Source: an uncultured Ruminococcus sp.
GTDB taxonomy: Bacteria; Bacillota; Clostridia; Oscillospirales; Ruminococcaceae
NCBI GenBank assembly: GCA_945876405.1
Contig: CAMCOJ010000081.1
Location: 1-8,258, forward strand
DNA length: 8,258 bases
Direction of reading: 5' to 3'
The notes under the pieces were generated by a model that was given only the letters and a program-made list of their open reading frames with translations, was not told the origin of the DNA and did not search any database. A program made the position numbers and the translations under genes. This document shows, piece after piece, positions 1 through 6,381 of this stretch (position 1 is its first letter; every line of letters begins with the position of its first letter).

Positions 1-45
1 ACACAAGGAGTATCGTCGGCAGCGTCAGATGTGTATAAGAGACAG
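1..45 (+). other. Sequencing adapter contamination (Illumina Nextera P5/i5/Read 1), not genomic
   Basis: Positions 1-4 (ACAC) match the end of the Illumina P5 oligo. Positions 5-12 (AAGGAGTA) match the Nextera i5 index known as N507/S507. Positions 13-26 (TCGTCGGCAGCGTC) are the Nextera Read 1 primer site. Positions 27-45 (AGATGTGTATAAGAGACAG) are the 19-bp hyperactive Tn5 mosaic end. The order and spacing are exactly those of a Nextera library molecule, so the insert begins at 46. The match is recalled from well-known adapter sequences and is complete over all four parts. The segment should be masked and not read as a transposon end or as coding sequence. Confidence 0.98.
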
Positions 46-756
46 ATCATTGCTTATATATGCACCGGAAGACTGAAGTGCATTGATAATATCTGTGCTG
101 TTCTTAAGCATAAGGTATTCTTCCTCAAGCTGAATATCCTCATTCTCTTCAAGCTCAAGCGGTCTGATCTCTTCAACTACCGCCTGAAGATAAATCATTC
201 TTTCTGATTCAGAAAGCTGTTCCTTCTTCATAGCGGAAAGCTTTCTTGCACATTGCTGAAGCTCTCTGAAACTTTTTCTGTAATCCTCAAGAAAACTGCA
301 GTCGCCTCCGAAACTGTCGAGAACTTCAGTATGACGTTCAGGAGACATAAGTATCTGGTTATCATGCTGACCATGAATATTTATCAGCATCTCTCCAAGT
401 TCCTTCAGAACCGAAACCGTTGCCGCACGGTTGTTTATTCTGGCGATACTGCCCCCGTCCGCATTTATTTCTCTCGTTACGGTTATCTCATCATCAGAGT
501 ACTCTATCCCGAGTTCGTCGAGTTTGTTTTGAACATTTTTCGAAAGGTTAGTGAAAAGTGCAGTAACCACCGCCTTTTCACTTCCGGTACGGACTATATC
601 CCTTGTTATACGCTGTCCGAGAACAGCGTTTATTCCATTTATCAGGATCGATTTACCGGCTCCTGTTTCACCTGTAAATGCATTTAAGTTTTTGTCAAGA
701 GTAATTACCGCATTTTTTATTACTGCAAGATTTTCAATATATAATTCTCTAAGCAA
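46..756 (-). CDS. recN: DNA repair protein RecN, N-terminal part (cut by contig end)
   Basis: RecN is an SMC-like ATPase that acts early in double-strand break repair, gathering broken ends on the nucleoid before RecA-dependent recombination. The visible 237 residues are the N-terminal half of the ATPase head and the start of the coiled coil. The Walker A motif GETGAGKS is at residues 29-36, the family-typical RINNRAATVSVLKELG at about 106-121, and NIHGQHDNQ at 126-134. A charged, helix-rich stretch follows from about 155. Firmicute RecN is usually about 550-570 residues, so roughly 60% is missing, including Walker B and the signature motif. The start is TTG at 754-756, in line with the normal RecN N-terminus and preceded by AGAGG 7 nt upstream. 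It lies 49 nt after argR, as in Bacillus. The open frame runs on into the adapter, adding LSLIHI and a TGA (25-27); these are artefactual. Identity is very secure. Confidence 0.96.
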
Positions 757-763
757 AACGTTT

Positions 764-768
764 CCTCT
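764..768 (-). promoter_or_regulatory. Shine-Dalgarno supporting the TTG start of recN
   Basis: On the minus strand AGAGG ends 7 nt before TTG at 754-756, within a purine-rich stretch. No ATG lies nearby in frame, and the translation from the TTG begins exactly where RecN proteins normally begin (LRELYIENLAVI). This supports TTG as the true start. Confidence 0.7.
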
Positions 769-805
769 TTTCCTTACTTTTTTCTCATTTCTCTTTATTA
801 TCTTA

Positions 806-1243
806 CTAACGAATCATGTTTTTTATATTCTGCATAAGTTCTCTTGCTTTTTCTTCGTTTTTCAGAAGAATAAATATTGTGTCATCTCCGGCGATAGTCC
901 CCAGTATCTGAGGATAATCCATCGAATCAATCATCGCACAGGCCGCCTGCGCCATACCCGTGTGACATTTAATTACAACAATATTCATCGCATAATCAAC
1001 GCTGATTATCGTCTGAAGAAGCAGATTTGAAAACACATCTTCTTCATCTTCAGGCTGGACGTATTTGTATCTGCCGTTGCCAGCAGATGTTTTTACAAGC
1101 TTAAGTTTCTGAATATCGCGCGAGACAGTTGCCTGTGCAACTGAAAATCCTTCGGCAGCAAGTGCCTGTGAAAGTTCATCCTGTGTCTCTATTTCATTTT
1201 CAGATATTATCTCAAGAATTTTTTTCTGTCTATCATTTTTCAT
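806..1243 (-). CDS. argR: Arginine repressor ArgR/AhrC
   Basis: ArgR is an arginine-sensing hexameric DNA-binding protein that represses arginine biosynthesis and, in Bacillus (AhrC), activates catabolism. The 145 residues have the usual two-domain layout and length (B. subtilis AhrC is 149). The N-terminal winged helix covers about 1-65, with the recognition helix in QATVSRDIQKL (37-47). The C-terminal oligomerisation and arginine-binding domain covers about 75-145, with the hallmark GTIAGDD at 115-121; the aspartates 120-121 contact arginine in known homologues. The ATG directly abuts the TAA of nadK, and its GGAGG lies in the last codons of nadK, so the two genes are probably translationally coupled. 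The gene sits before recN, a placement conserved in Firmicutes. I see no convincing ARG box next to it, so autoregulation is not shown here. Confidence 0.96.
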   Translation of the reverse strand: MKNDRQKKILEIISENEIETQDELSQALAAEGFSVAQATVSRDIQKLKLVKTSAGNGRYKYVQPEDEEDVFSNLLLQTIISVDYAMNIVVIKCHTGMAQAACAMIDSMDYPQILGTIAGDDTIFILLKNEEKARELMQNIKNMIR

Positions 1244-2104
1244 TTACCTCCACATCAGTGACCTCATACGCCTTTTGTTCAGAGAGTCATAGAATGTCCC
1301 TCCTCTTATATCAATAAGCTTTATCTTTTCGGCGGACTTTCTTATAATAAGTCTGCTTTCTCTTTTTATTTTTACAGGTTCGTTTCCGTCAACTGAAAAT
1401 CCCACCTCAACATCTTCAGAAGAATGATGAACAACTGATATAACACTTCCTGCGTTGAATATCATAGGACGGACAAAAAGAGAATGCGGACAGATAAGAT
1501 TCATCTCAAGACATTCAAGTTCGGGTTCAATAATCGGTCCCCCTGCTGAAAGTGCATATGCGGTTGAACCTGTAGGCGTACTGAGTACTACTCCGTCAGC
1601 AAGATAGCTGCCGATAAGATTTTCCCCTGCATAAACATCAAATTCCATTATCTTGGAATACCGGCTTGATACAACAATATCATTCATGGCACAGAACACT
1701 TTTTTTCCTTCTTCTGTTTCGTATTCGGCCGCAAGAATCATTCTGTCTGACACCCTGTATTCACATGTGTAGAGCTGTTCAAGTGCATCAAGTCTGTCCT
1801 TTTCAACAGATGCCATAAAACCGAGCCTTCCTGTATTTATCCCGAGAAGTTTTGTACCGGTTCCCATCATAGCAGCTGCACACTTCAGAATTGTTCCGTC
1901 TCCGCCGATAGCTATCGCAAAATCGGCTCCTTCCGCTAAAGTTCTGAAATCACCGTATGAAATGTTTTTTAGTTCAGAAAAAATTCCGGCATATTTCTGA
2001 TCCATAAATATCCGGGTATCAGTTCTGTCAAGCCTTCTGCATACCTCAACAGTACAGCTGAAAGCGTCTTTTTTCTTAAGATTTGGAAATATCACTATTT
2101 TCAT
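1244..2104 (-). CDS. nadK: NAD kinase
   Basis: NAD kinase phosphorylates NAD to NADP in the cytosol, the only known route to NADP in most bacteria. The 286 residues show the full motif series: GGDGT at 67-71 (phosphate-binding and catalytic), NTGRLGF at 90-96, NDIVV at 141-145, the glycine-rich DGVVLSTPTGSTAYALSAGG at 170-189, ICPHSL at 204-209 and VDGNE at 238-242. Length fits the usual 260-300 residues and nothing looks damaged. The start is ATG at 2102-2104, one base after the tlyA stop (TAA-A-ATG), with a modest AGGG 10 nt upstream inside tlyA. The stop abuts the argR start. The tlyA-nadK-argR-recN order is familiar from Clostridia, whereas Bacillus has no nadK here. Identity is secure. 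Confidence 0.97.
   Translation of the reverse strand: MKIVIFPNLKKKDAFSCTVEVCRRLDRTDTRIFMDQKYAGIFSELKNISYGDFRTLAEGADFAIAIGGDGTILKCAAAMMGTGTKLLGINTGRLGFMASVEKDRLDALEQLYTCEYRVSDRMILAAEYETEEGKKVFCAMNDIVVSSRYSKIMEFDVYAGENLIGSYLADGVVLSTPTGSTAYALSAGGPIIEPELECLEMNLICPHSLFVRPMIFNAGSVISVVHHSSEDVEVGFSVDGNEPVKIKRESRLIIRKSAEKIKLIDIRGGTFYDSLNKRRMRSLMWR
1247..1251 (-). promoter_or_regulatory. argR Shine-Dalgarno embedded in the end of nadK
   Basis: GGAGG on the minus strand spans the last two sense codons of nadK (TGG AGG) and is separated from the argR ATG only by the nadK stop TAA. The 3-nt spacing is unusually short for such a strong core. The layout implies that ribosomes finishing nadK re-initiate on argR. 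The argR start itself is not in doubt, because its N-terminus matches the family. Confidence 0.75.
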
Positions 2105-2105
2105 T

Positions 2106-2906
2106 TTACTTTTTCCCTAAAGCTTCAATTATCAGTTTATCTATGTTGTAAGGTACTGTATCCGGATTTTCAGCTTTGTGTTTCAGGTACATCAGATATT
2201 CGGAATTTCCGCTGCCTCCCCTGACAGGAGAAACACATATTCCTGAAACACTGAAACCGCAGTTATCCGCAAAGACCAGCAAATCCGAAAGAATCTGCCT
2301 GTGAACCTTAGGCTCCTTTACAATGCCGTTTTTTGACAGTCCGGACTTTCCGGCTTCGAACTGTGGTTTCACAAGTACTACTGAACTTCCGCCTTCTTTA
2401 AGAATTTCCTTTATCTTCGGAAGTACAAGTTTAAGTGAGATAAACGATACATCTGTGGAAATAAATTCAATCTCACTGCTGAAATCAGAAACAGAAGTTT
2501 CCCTTATATTTGTCTTTTCCATATTGACTACACGGCTGTCAGAGAGAAGCTTTTCATCAAGCTGACTGTGCCCTACATCAAGTGCAAATACAAGTGATGC
2601 ACCGTTCTGAAGCATACAGTCAGTAAAACCACCCGTTGATGCGCCTATGTCAAGGCATACCTTTCCGTTAAGGTCAATATTAAAATACTCTACCGCCTTT
2701 TCAAGTTTAAGACCACCACGTCCGACATATCTGTGTACATCACCGGTAACTGAAATATCACTGTCCCGGGAGACTGTATATGCCGGCTTTCTGCAAACCT
2801 TTCCGTCAACAGTTACGTTTCCGTTTTTAATGAGCTGTTTTGCACGTTCCCTGCTTTTACAGAGACCTCTTTCAAAAATTTCGGTATCAAGTCTTGCTTC
2901 TGCCAT
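2106..2906 (-). CDS. tlyA: TlyA-family rRNA (cytidine-2'-O)-methyltransferase with S4 domain
   Basis: TlyA methylates the 2'-OH of cytidines in rRNA (C1920 of 23S and, in the longer type, also C1409 of 16S) using S-adenosylmethionine. It was once called a hemolysin. The 266 residues comprise an S4 RNA-binding domain (about 3-62) and an FtsJ/RrmJ-like Rossmann methyltransferase domain (about 63-245). Visible motifs are GRGGLKLEKA (62-71), the SAM-binding LDIGASTGGFTD (85-96), ALDVGHSQL (108-116), TDVSFISL (151-158), VKPQFE (179-184) and GNSEYL (233-238). The likely catalytic K-D-K-E set is K67 or K70, D152, K180 and E236, by analogy with the Mycobacterium protein. The ATG at 2904-2906 lies 3 nt after the dxs stop, with GGAG 8 nt upstream. 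The Bacillus orthologue is yqxC, also next to dxs and ahrC. The family call is secure; the exact target nucleotides are inferred. Confidence 0.94.
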   Translation of the reverse strand: MAEARLDTEIFERGLCKSRERAKQLIKNGNVTVDGKVCRKPAYTVSRDSDISVTGDVHRYVGRGGLKLEKAVEYFNIDLNGKVCLDIGASTGGFTDCMLQNGASLVFALDVGHSQLDEKLLSDSRVVNMEKTNIRETSVSDFSSEIEFISTDVSFISLKLVLPKIKEILKEGGSSVVLVKPQFEAGKSGLSKNGIVKEPKVHRQILSDLLVFADNCGFSVSGICVSPVRGGSGNSEYLMYLKHKAENPDTVPYNIDKLIIEALGKK

Positions 2907-2909
2907 ATA

Positions 2910-4781
2910 TTATTCTCCGGACAACTCTTTTTTTACCTTCTCTGCAATGGACTCCATATCCAGTCCGTACTTTTTCATCTGACTGTTTACAGAAGCCTGC
3001 TTTACAAATCCTTCAACAGCTGTTAAAATATATTTTCCTCTGAAACCTTCATATACAACTGAAGTCATCAGATGTTCTCCGATGCCACCGTTTTTCATTC
3101 CCTCTTCAAAGAAGAAAACAGTTTCATATCCGGCTGCGCGTTTAACCATCTCATCGCTGAAAGGATATATTTTATTCAGTTTGAGAACATCACAGTTTAT
3201 ACCGTATTCATTTTCAAGTTCTGTTCCGGCTTTTCTTGTATTTTCAGCAACACGACCGTAACTTACAAGAAGTGCCTTTGAACCTTCCCGCGTTTCAAAA
3301 GTATAATCTTCAAATTTTTTCTTTTCAGATTCACTGGCACGGCAGTCCCTGCCACGCGGATATCTGAGACAAACAAGACCTTTGTAGTCATTTAAAGCCT
3401 GATTAAGATCATACTTCAGTTCATCATATCCTGAAGGAGAAAATATTGTTATCCCCGGAATCGAAGTAAGCATAGACACATCAAAAAGTCCCTGGTGCGT
3501 TTCACCGTCTTCCCCGACAAATCCGGCACGGTCTATTCCAAGAACCATATGTATTCCCGAAAGTGCAGCATCGTGGAATACCTGGTCATATGCTCTCTGA
3601 AGAAATGATGAATAAACAGCAAAAACAGGAAGATATCCCATACCTGCAAGCCCTGCACAGTAGGTTACTGCATGCTGCTCTGCTATTCCTACGTCAAAAA
3701 ATCTTTCCTTAAACCTTTCAGCAAAAAACTGAAGACCGGTTCCGTATTTCATAGCTGCAGTTACAGCACAGATTTTTTCATTATTTTCTGCAAGTTCAGC
3801 AAGTTCCCTGCCAAATTCTGATGAAAAAGAATCAGAACTGCTGACTTCAGGATTTCCTGTTGCAATATCAAAACGTGATATACCGTGATATTCGCCCGGA
3901 TTTCTTTCAGCAGGTGCATATCCCTTTCCCTTCACAGTATTAACATGTACAAGCACAGGTTTATGCATCGACTGTGCAGTTTTAAGTACATTTTCAAGTT
4001 CTTCTATGTCATGACCATCAACAGGTCCGAGATATTCAAAACCCAGATCCTCAAATATGGTATTTCCCTTAAGTACAACACCTTTTATTGCTGTTTTTGA
4101 AGCGCTGAGAACCTTGCTTATCGGAGTACCTACCACAGGTGTCTTTTTAAGTACATGATCAACCGCGTTTTTTGTGTTCAGATATCCTTCCTTGTTTCTG
4201 ATATTTGAAAGATACTTTGCAAGTGCACCGACATTTCTGGATATTGACATATCGTTATGATTGAGAATAACGATAAGATTTGTATGGCTCTTTCCGGCAT
4301 TATTCAGACCCTCATACGCAAGACCGCCTGTAAGTGCACCGTCGCCGATAACTGCAACTGCATGATTGTTTTGATTTTCAAGTTTCATAGCCTCAGCAAT
4401 ACCGCAGGCAACTGAAACTGAAGTACTGCTGTGCCCGCTGACAAACGAATCATGTTCCGATTCATTTGGTTTAGGAAAACCTGATATTCCGTTTTCCTGC
4501 CTCAGTGTTGAAAAGCGGTCAAGACGGCCTGTTAAAATTTTATGAGTATATGTCTGGTGCCCAACATCCCATACAATCTTATCTTCCGGTGAATTGAATA
4601 CCCGGTGAATTGCAAGTGTAAGTTCAACAACACCAAGGTTGGACGCAAGATGCCCGCCTGTACGTGAAACTGTTCTTACCAGTATACCCCTTATTTCCTT
4701 GCAGAGAGTCCTGCATTCATCGAATGAAAGATTCTTCAGATCTCCCGGTAGATTCATTTCCATAAGTTTTATATCGTTCAT
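2910..4781 (-). CDS. dxs: 1-deoxy-D-xylulose-5-phosphate synthase
   Basis: Dxs condenses pyruvate and glyceraldehyde 3-phosphate to DXP using thiamine diphosphate, the first step of the MEP isoprenoid pathway, and DXP also feeds thiamine and pyridoxal synthesis. The 623 residues match the usual 620-635. The N-terminal thiamine-binding domain shows GGH (42-44), WDVGHQTYTHK (71-81), SGHSSTS (115-121), GDGALTGG (146-153, Mg-diphosphate site) and NDMSIS (176-181). The central transketolase-like pyrimidine domain has DVGIAEQHA with the activating glutamate at 368, and DRAGFVGEDGETHQG (417-431). LRYPRG (472-477) and a C-terminal domain follow. The ATG lies 15 nt after the PAP2-like gene, with AAGGG 11 nt upstream overlapping that gene's stop. 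It shares the operon with ispA, so precursor and prenyl-chain synthesis are linked. No frameshift or lost catalytic residue is visible. Confidence 0.98.
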   Translation of the reverse strand: MNDIKLMEMNLPGDLKNLSFDECRTLCKEIRGILVRTVSRTGGHLASNLGVVELTLAIHRVFNSPEDKIVWDVGHQTYTHKILTGRLDRFSTLRQENGISGFPKPNESEHDSFVSGHSSTSVSVACGIAEAMKLENQNNHAVAVIGDGALTGGLAYEGLNNAGKSHTNLIVILNHNDMSISRNVGALAKYLSNIRNKEGYLNTKNAVDHVLKKTPVVGTPISKVLSASKTAIKGVVLKGNTIFEDLGFEYLGPVDGHDIEELENVLKTAQSMHKPVLVHVNTVKGKGYAPAERNPGEYHGISRFDIATGNPEVSSSDSFSSEFGRELAELAENNEKICAVTAAMKYGTGLQFFAERFKERFFDVGIAEQHAVTYCAGLAGMGYLPVFAVYSSFLQRAYDQVFHDAALSGIHMVLGIDRAGFVGEDGETHQGLFDVSMLTSIPGITIFSPSGYDELKYDLNQALNDYKGLVCLRYPRGRDCRASESEKKKFEDYTFETREGSKALLVSYGRVAENTRKAGTELENEYGINCDVLKLNKIYPFSDEMVKRAAGYETVFFFEEGMKNGGIGEHLMTSVVYEGFRGKYILTAVEGFVKQASVNSQMKKYGLDMESIAEKVKKELSGE

Positions 4782-4796
4782 TTTTTATTCAGCCCT

Positions 4797-5243
4797 TTAT
4801 TTTACTGGAAGAAGAAGCGCAACTGCAGTTCCTACAACTATACCGCCAAGCACCTCAAGCGGTGTATGTCCGAGGAATTCGTTCAGTTCTTTGATGGCTT
4901 CTTTTCCTGTAGTGCCTTCCTTTATTCTGAAATTAAAAAGTCTATTTATTGTGTTAAGTTCCCTTGCATGAAGACCGGCCGCACGCCTGACATTCATTGC
5001 GTCGTAAATAACTATCACCGCAACTATAACCGAAAGTCCGAAAACTGATGATTTCAGTCCCTCAGTTCTTCCGGCAGCAATCATAGATGCAACGACAGTA
5101 GCAGTATGCGAACTTGGCATTCCTCCGGAACCGACAAGTCTTTCCAGAGCCACTTTATCATTTTTAACTGCATGCAGAACAGTTTTTATTATCTGTGCAG
5201 CCAGCCACGCCAGTATACCGCTGACTATTACATTATTAAACAT
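4797..5243 (-). CDS. Divergent PAP2 (DUF212/YuiD-like) membrane protein
   Basis: This 148-residue membrane protein belongs to the divergent PAP2 family, distantly related to acid phosphatases and vanadium haloperoxidases; its reaction is not established. Family signatures are complete: GGMPSSHTA (40-48, resembling the PAP2 PSGH motif), DAMNVRRAAGLHA (81-93, resembling the third PAP2 motif) and LGHTPLEVLGGIVVG (124-138). Hydrophobic stretches at about 5-23, 66-80 and 129-147, with a weaker one after the SSHTA motif, suggest several membrane spans, and there is no cleavable signal peptide. The start is ATG at 5241-5243; a purine-rich GGAAG lies 12 nt upstream, a rather long spacing. The gene lies between ispA and dxs, so a role in handling prenyl phosphates is a reasonable inference but unproven. 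The family call is strong, the function weak. Confidence 0.9.
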   Translation of the reverse strand: MFNNVIVSGILAWLAAQIIKTVLHAVKNDKVALERLVGSGGMPSSHTATVVASMIAAGRTEGLKSSVFGLSVIVAVIVIYDAMNVRRAAGLHARELNTINRLFNFRIKEGTTGKEAIKELNEFLGHTPLEVLGGIVVGTAVALLLPVK

Positions 5244-5311
5244 ATATAATTCAAACTTCCTTTCAGGTCCTGACAGTCAGAACTTGACCAGAAAAAATAA
5301 CATTTGATTTT

Positions 5312-6205
5312 CTATTTTCTCCTGTCAAGAAGCTCAGCAGTCAATGCCTTAAGAAATTCACTGTCCGGAAATAAATCAAGGATTTCCAGTGCTTCATTTG
5401 TCAGTGAATCGGCTTCCTGTTTTGCTTTTTCAATACCCATAACGGTTACAAAAGTTGTTTTATTGTTTTCCGCGTCACTTCCGACCGGCTTGCCAAGTTC
5501 TTCTTCTGTTGAGACAACGTCAAGTATGTCATCAATAATCTGAAAAGCAAGTCCAAGCTTTGAAGCATAGCTGTCTGCAAGTCTGATTTTTTCATCATCA
5601 GCCCCTGCTGCTATGCAACCCATACGACATGCTGTCCTTATAAGCTGACCTGTTTTCAGGGAGTACATATATCTGAGATTTTCCTCATCAACATCATCTC
5701 TTTTTTCATTCTCAATATCGATAATCTGACCGCCTATCATACCCGCTCCGGCAGTTGCCGAGGCCAGATCAGAAATCAGTCTGACCTTTATGCTGCTGTC
5801 AAGAACAGAATCATCTGCTATGATCTGAAAAGGAAGAACTGCAAGTGCATCACCGGCAAGAATTGCTGTGGCTTCAGAAAAGGCTTTGTGACATGAAGGA
5901 CGGCCGCGTCTGAAATCATCGTCATCCATAGCCGGAAGGTCATCATGGATAAGAGAGAATGTATGTATCATTTCTATTGCAGCGGCAGGTGCGGCTGACA
6001 TCTCAGGAGTTCCGCCACAGAGTCTGCAGAATTCTGTAACAAGTACAGGTCTGATTCGTTTTCCGCCTGCCTCAAGGGAATATCTCATAGCTTCTGTAAG
6101 CTTTTGCTGCGATTCATTGCCTGATTTGTCTTCTGTATACCTTCTCAGATAGTTTTCAATGTCTGAAATATATCCGTTCATCAGCTCTTTATACTTCTGT
6201 TCCAT
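5312..6205 (-). CDS. ispA: Farnesyl diphosphate synthase (short-chain polyprenyl synthase)
   Basis: IspA joins dimethylallyl diphosphate with two isopentenyl diphosphates to give farnesyl diphosphate, the precursor for undecaprenyl carriers and quinones. From the ATG at 6203-6205 the protein has 297 residues, close to B. subtilis IspA (296). Visible motifs are GGKRIRP (47-53), the first aspartate-rich motif DDLPAMDDDD (88-97) with the two-residue insertion typical of bacterial type II FPP synthases, KTG (184-186), and the second aspartate-rich motif DDILD (225-229). A phenylalanine five residues before the first aspartate fits a farnesyl-length product. The frame is also open to a GTG (6214) and a TTG (6217), but only the ATG has an upstream GGTGAG, and the product from it starts like other IspA proteins. 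It overlaps xseB by 17 nt. The gene is followed by a 68-nt gap, the widest in the window, with no clear terminator or promoter. Confidence 0.96.
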   Translation of the reverse strand: MEQKYKELMNGYISDIENYLRRYTEDKSGNESQQKLTEAMRYSLEAGGKRIRPVLVTEFCRLCGGTPEMSAAPAAAIEMIHTFSLIHDDLPAMDDDDFRRGRPSCHKAFSEATAILAGDALAVLPFQIIADDSVLDSSIKVRLISDLASATAGAGMIGGQIIDIENEKRDDVDEENLRYMYSLKTGQLIRTACRMGCIAAGADDEKIRLADSYASKLGLAFQIIDDILDVVSTEEELGKPVGSDAENNKTTFVTVMGIEKAKQEADSLTNEALEILDLFPDSEFLKALTAELLDRRK

Positions 6206-6380
6206 TATGCTCACCAACCATTGTTATTTTTAATTTTGCTTCTTCAATTTCTTTACGGCAGTTCAGCGAAAGCTTCATTCCTTCACCATAAAGCTCCACT
6301 GCCTTATCAAGAGAAATCTTACCGCCTTCAAGCGCTGTTACTATCTGTTCAAGTTTTTCAAGTTTATTTTCAATAGTCAT
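6189..6380 (-). CDS. xseB: Exonuclease VII small subunit
   Basis: XseB is the small subunit of exonuclease VII, which degrades single-stranded DNA from both ends to short oligonucleotides; several XseB copies bind the coiled-coil region of each XseA. The 63 residues fit the usual 60-85. Typical features are LEKLEQIVTALEGGKISLDKAVELYGEGMKL-style sequence over about residues 7-37: an antiparallel helical hairpin with E-x-G-x-x-x-L-D-x-A in the turn (18-27), then a second helix up to about 52. The ATG lies one base after the xseA stop (TAA-A-ATG), with GGAG 10 nt upstream inside xseA. Its 3' end overlaps ispA. Adjacent large and small subunit genes make the call secure despite the short length. 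Confidence 0.94.
   Translation of the reverse strand: MTIENKLEKLEQIVTALEGGKISLDKAVELYGEGMKLSLNCRKEIEEAKLKITMVGEHNGTEV
6210..6215 (-). promoter_or_regulatory. Ribosome binding site favouring the ATG start of ispA
   Basis: GGTGAG on the minus strand ends 4 nt before ATG at 6203-6205 and lies inside the end of xseB. No purine-rich site precedes the alternative GTG (6212-6214) or TTG (6215-6217); both overlap this very motif. This decides for the shorter 297-residue product. The site is imperfect, so coupling to xseB translation may matter. Confidence 0.55.
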
Positions 6381-6381
6381 T

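Noticed and set aside
27..45. A Tn5/IS50-type mosaic end, which could be called a mobile element boundary
   Set aside because: It is preceded directly by the Nextera primer site, an i5 index and the P5 tail. That arrangement exists only in sequencing libraries, and no transposase gene is present.
25..756. recN as a naturally truncated gene or pseudogene
   Set aside because: The premature stop and last six residues lie entirely in adapter sequence; the 237 genomic codons are intact.
757..850. ArgR-binding (ARG box) or promoter sequence at the argR/recN boundary
   Set aside because: A GATAAT resembling a -10 element follows the argR stop, but there is no matching -35 at the right distance, and the A/T-rich stretch in the argR end does not fit the ARG box well.
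253..1030. Plus-strand open frames opposite recN and argR (253-687 and 551-1030)
   Set aside because: They lie antisense to clearly conserved genes, resemble no known protein, and lack ribosome binding sites or family motifs.
5266..5289. Possible hairpin or operator in the ispA/PAP2-like gap (GGTC...GACC arms and CTGACAGTCAG at 5270-5280)
   Set aside because: The outer arms pair over only 4 bp with a 16-nt loop, the inner palindrome leaves a one-base loop that cannot form a hairpin, and no T-run follows on the minus strand. It is too weak to call a terminator or a binding site.
6215..6217. TTG as the start of ispA
   Set aside because: There is no upstream Shine-Dalgarno and it deepens the overlap with xseB; the ATG at 6203-6205 fits the family N-terminus and has GGTGAG before it.
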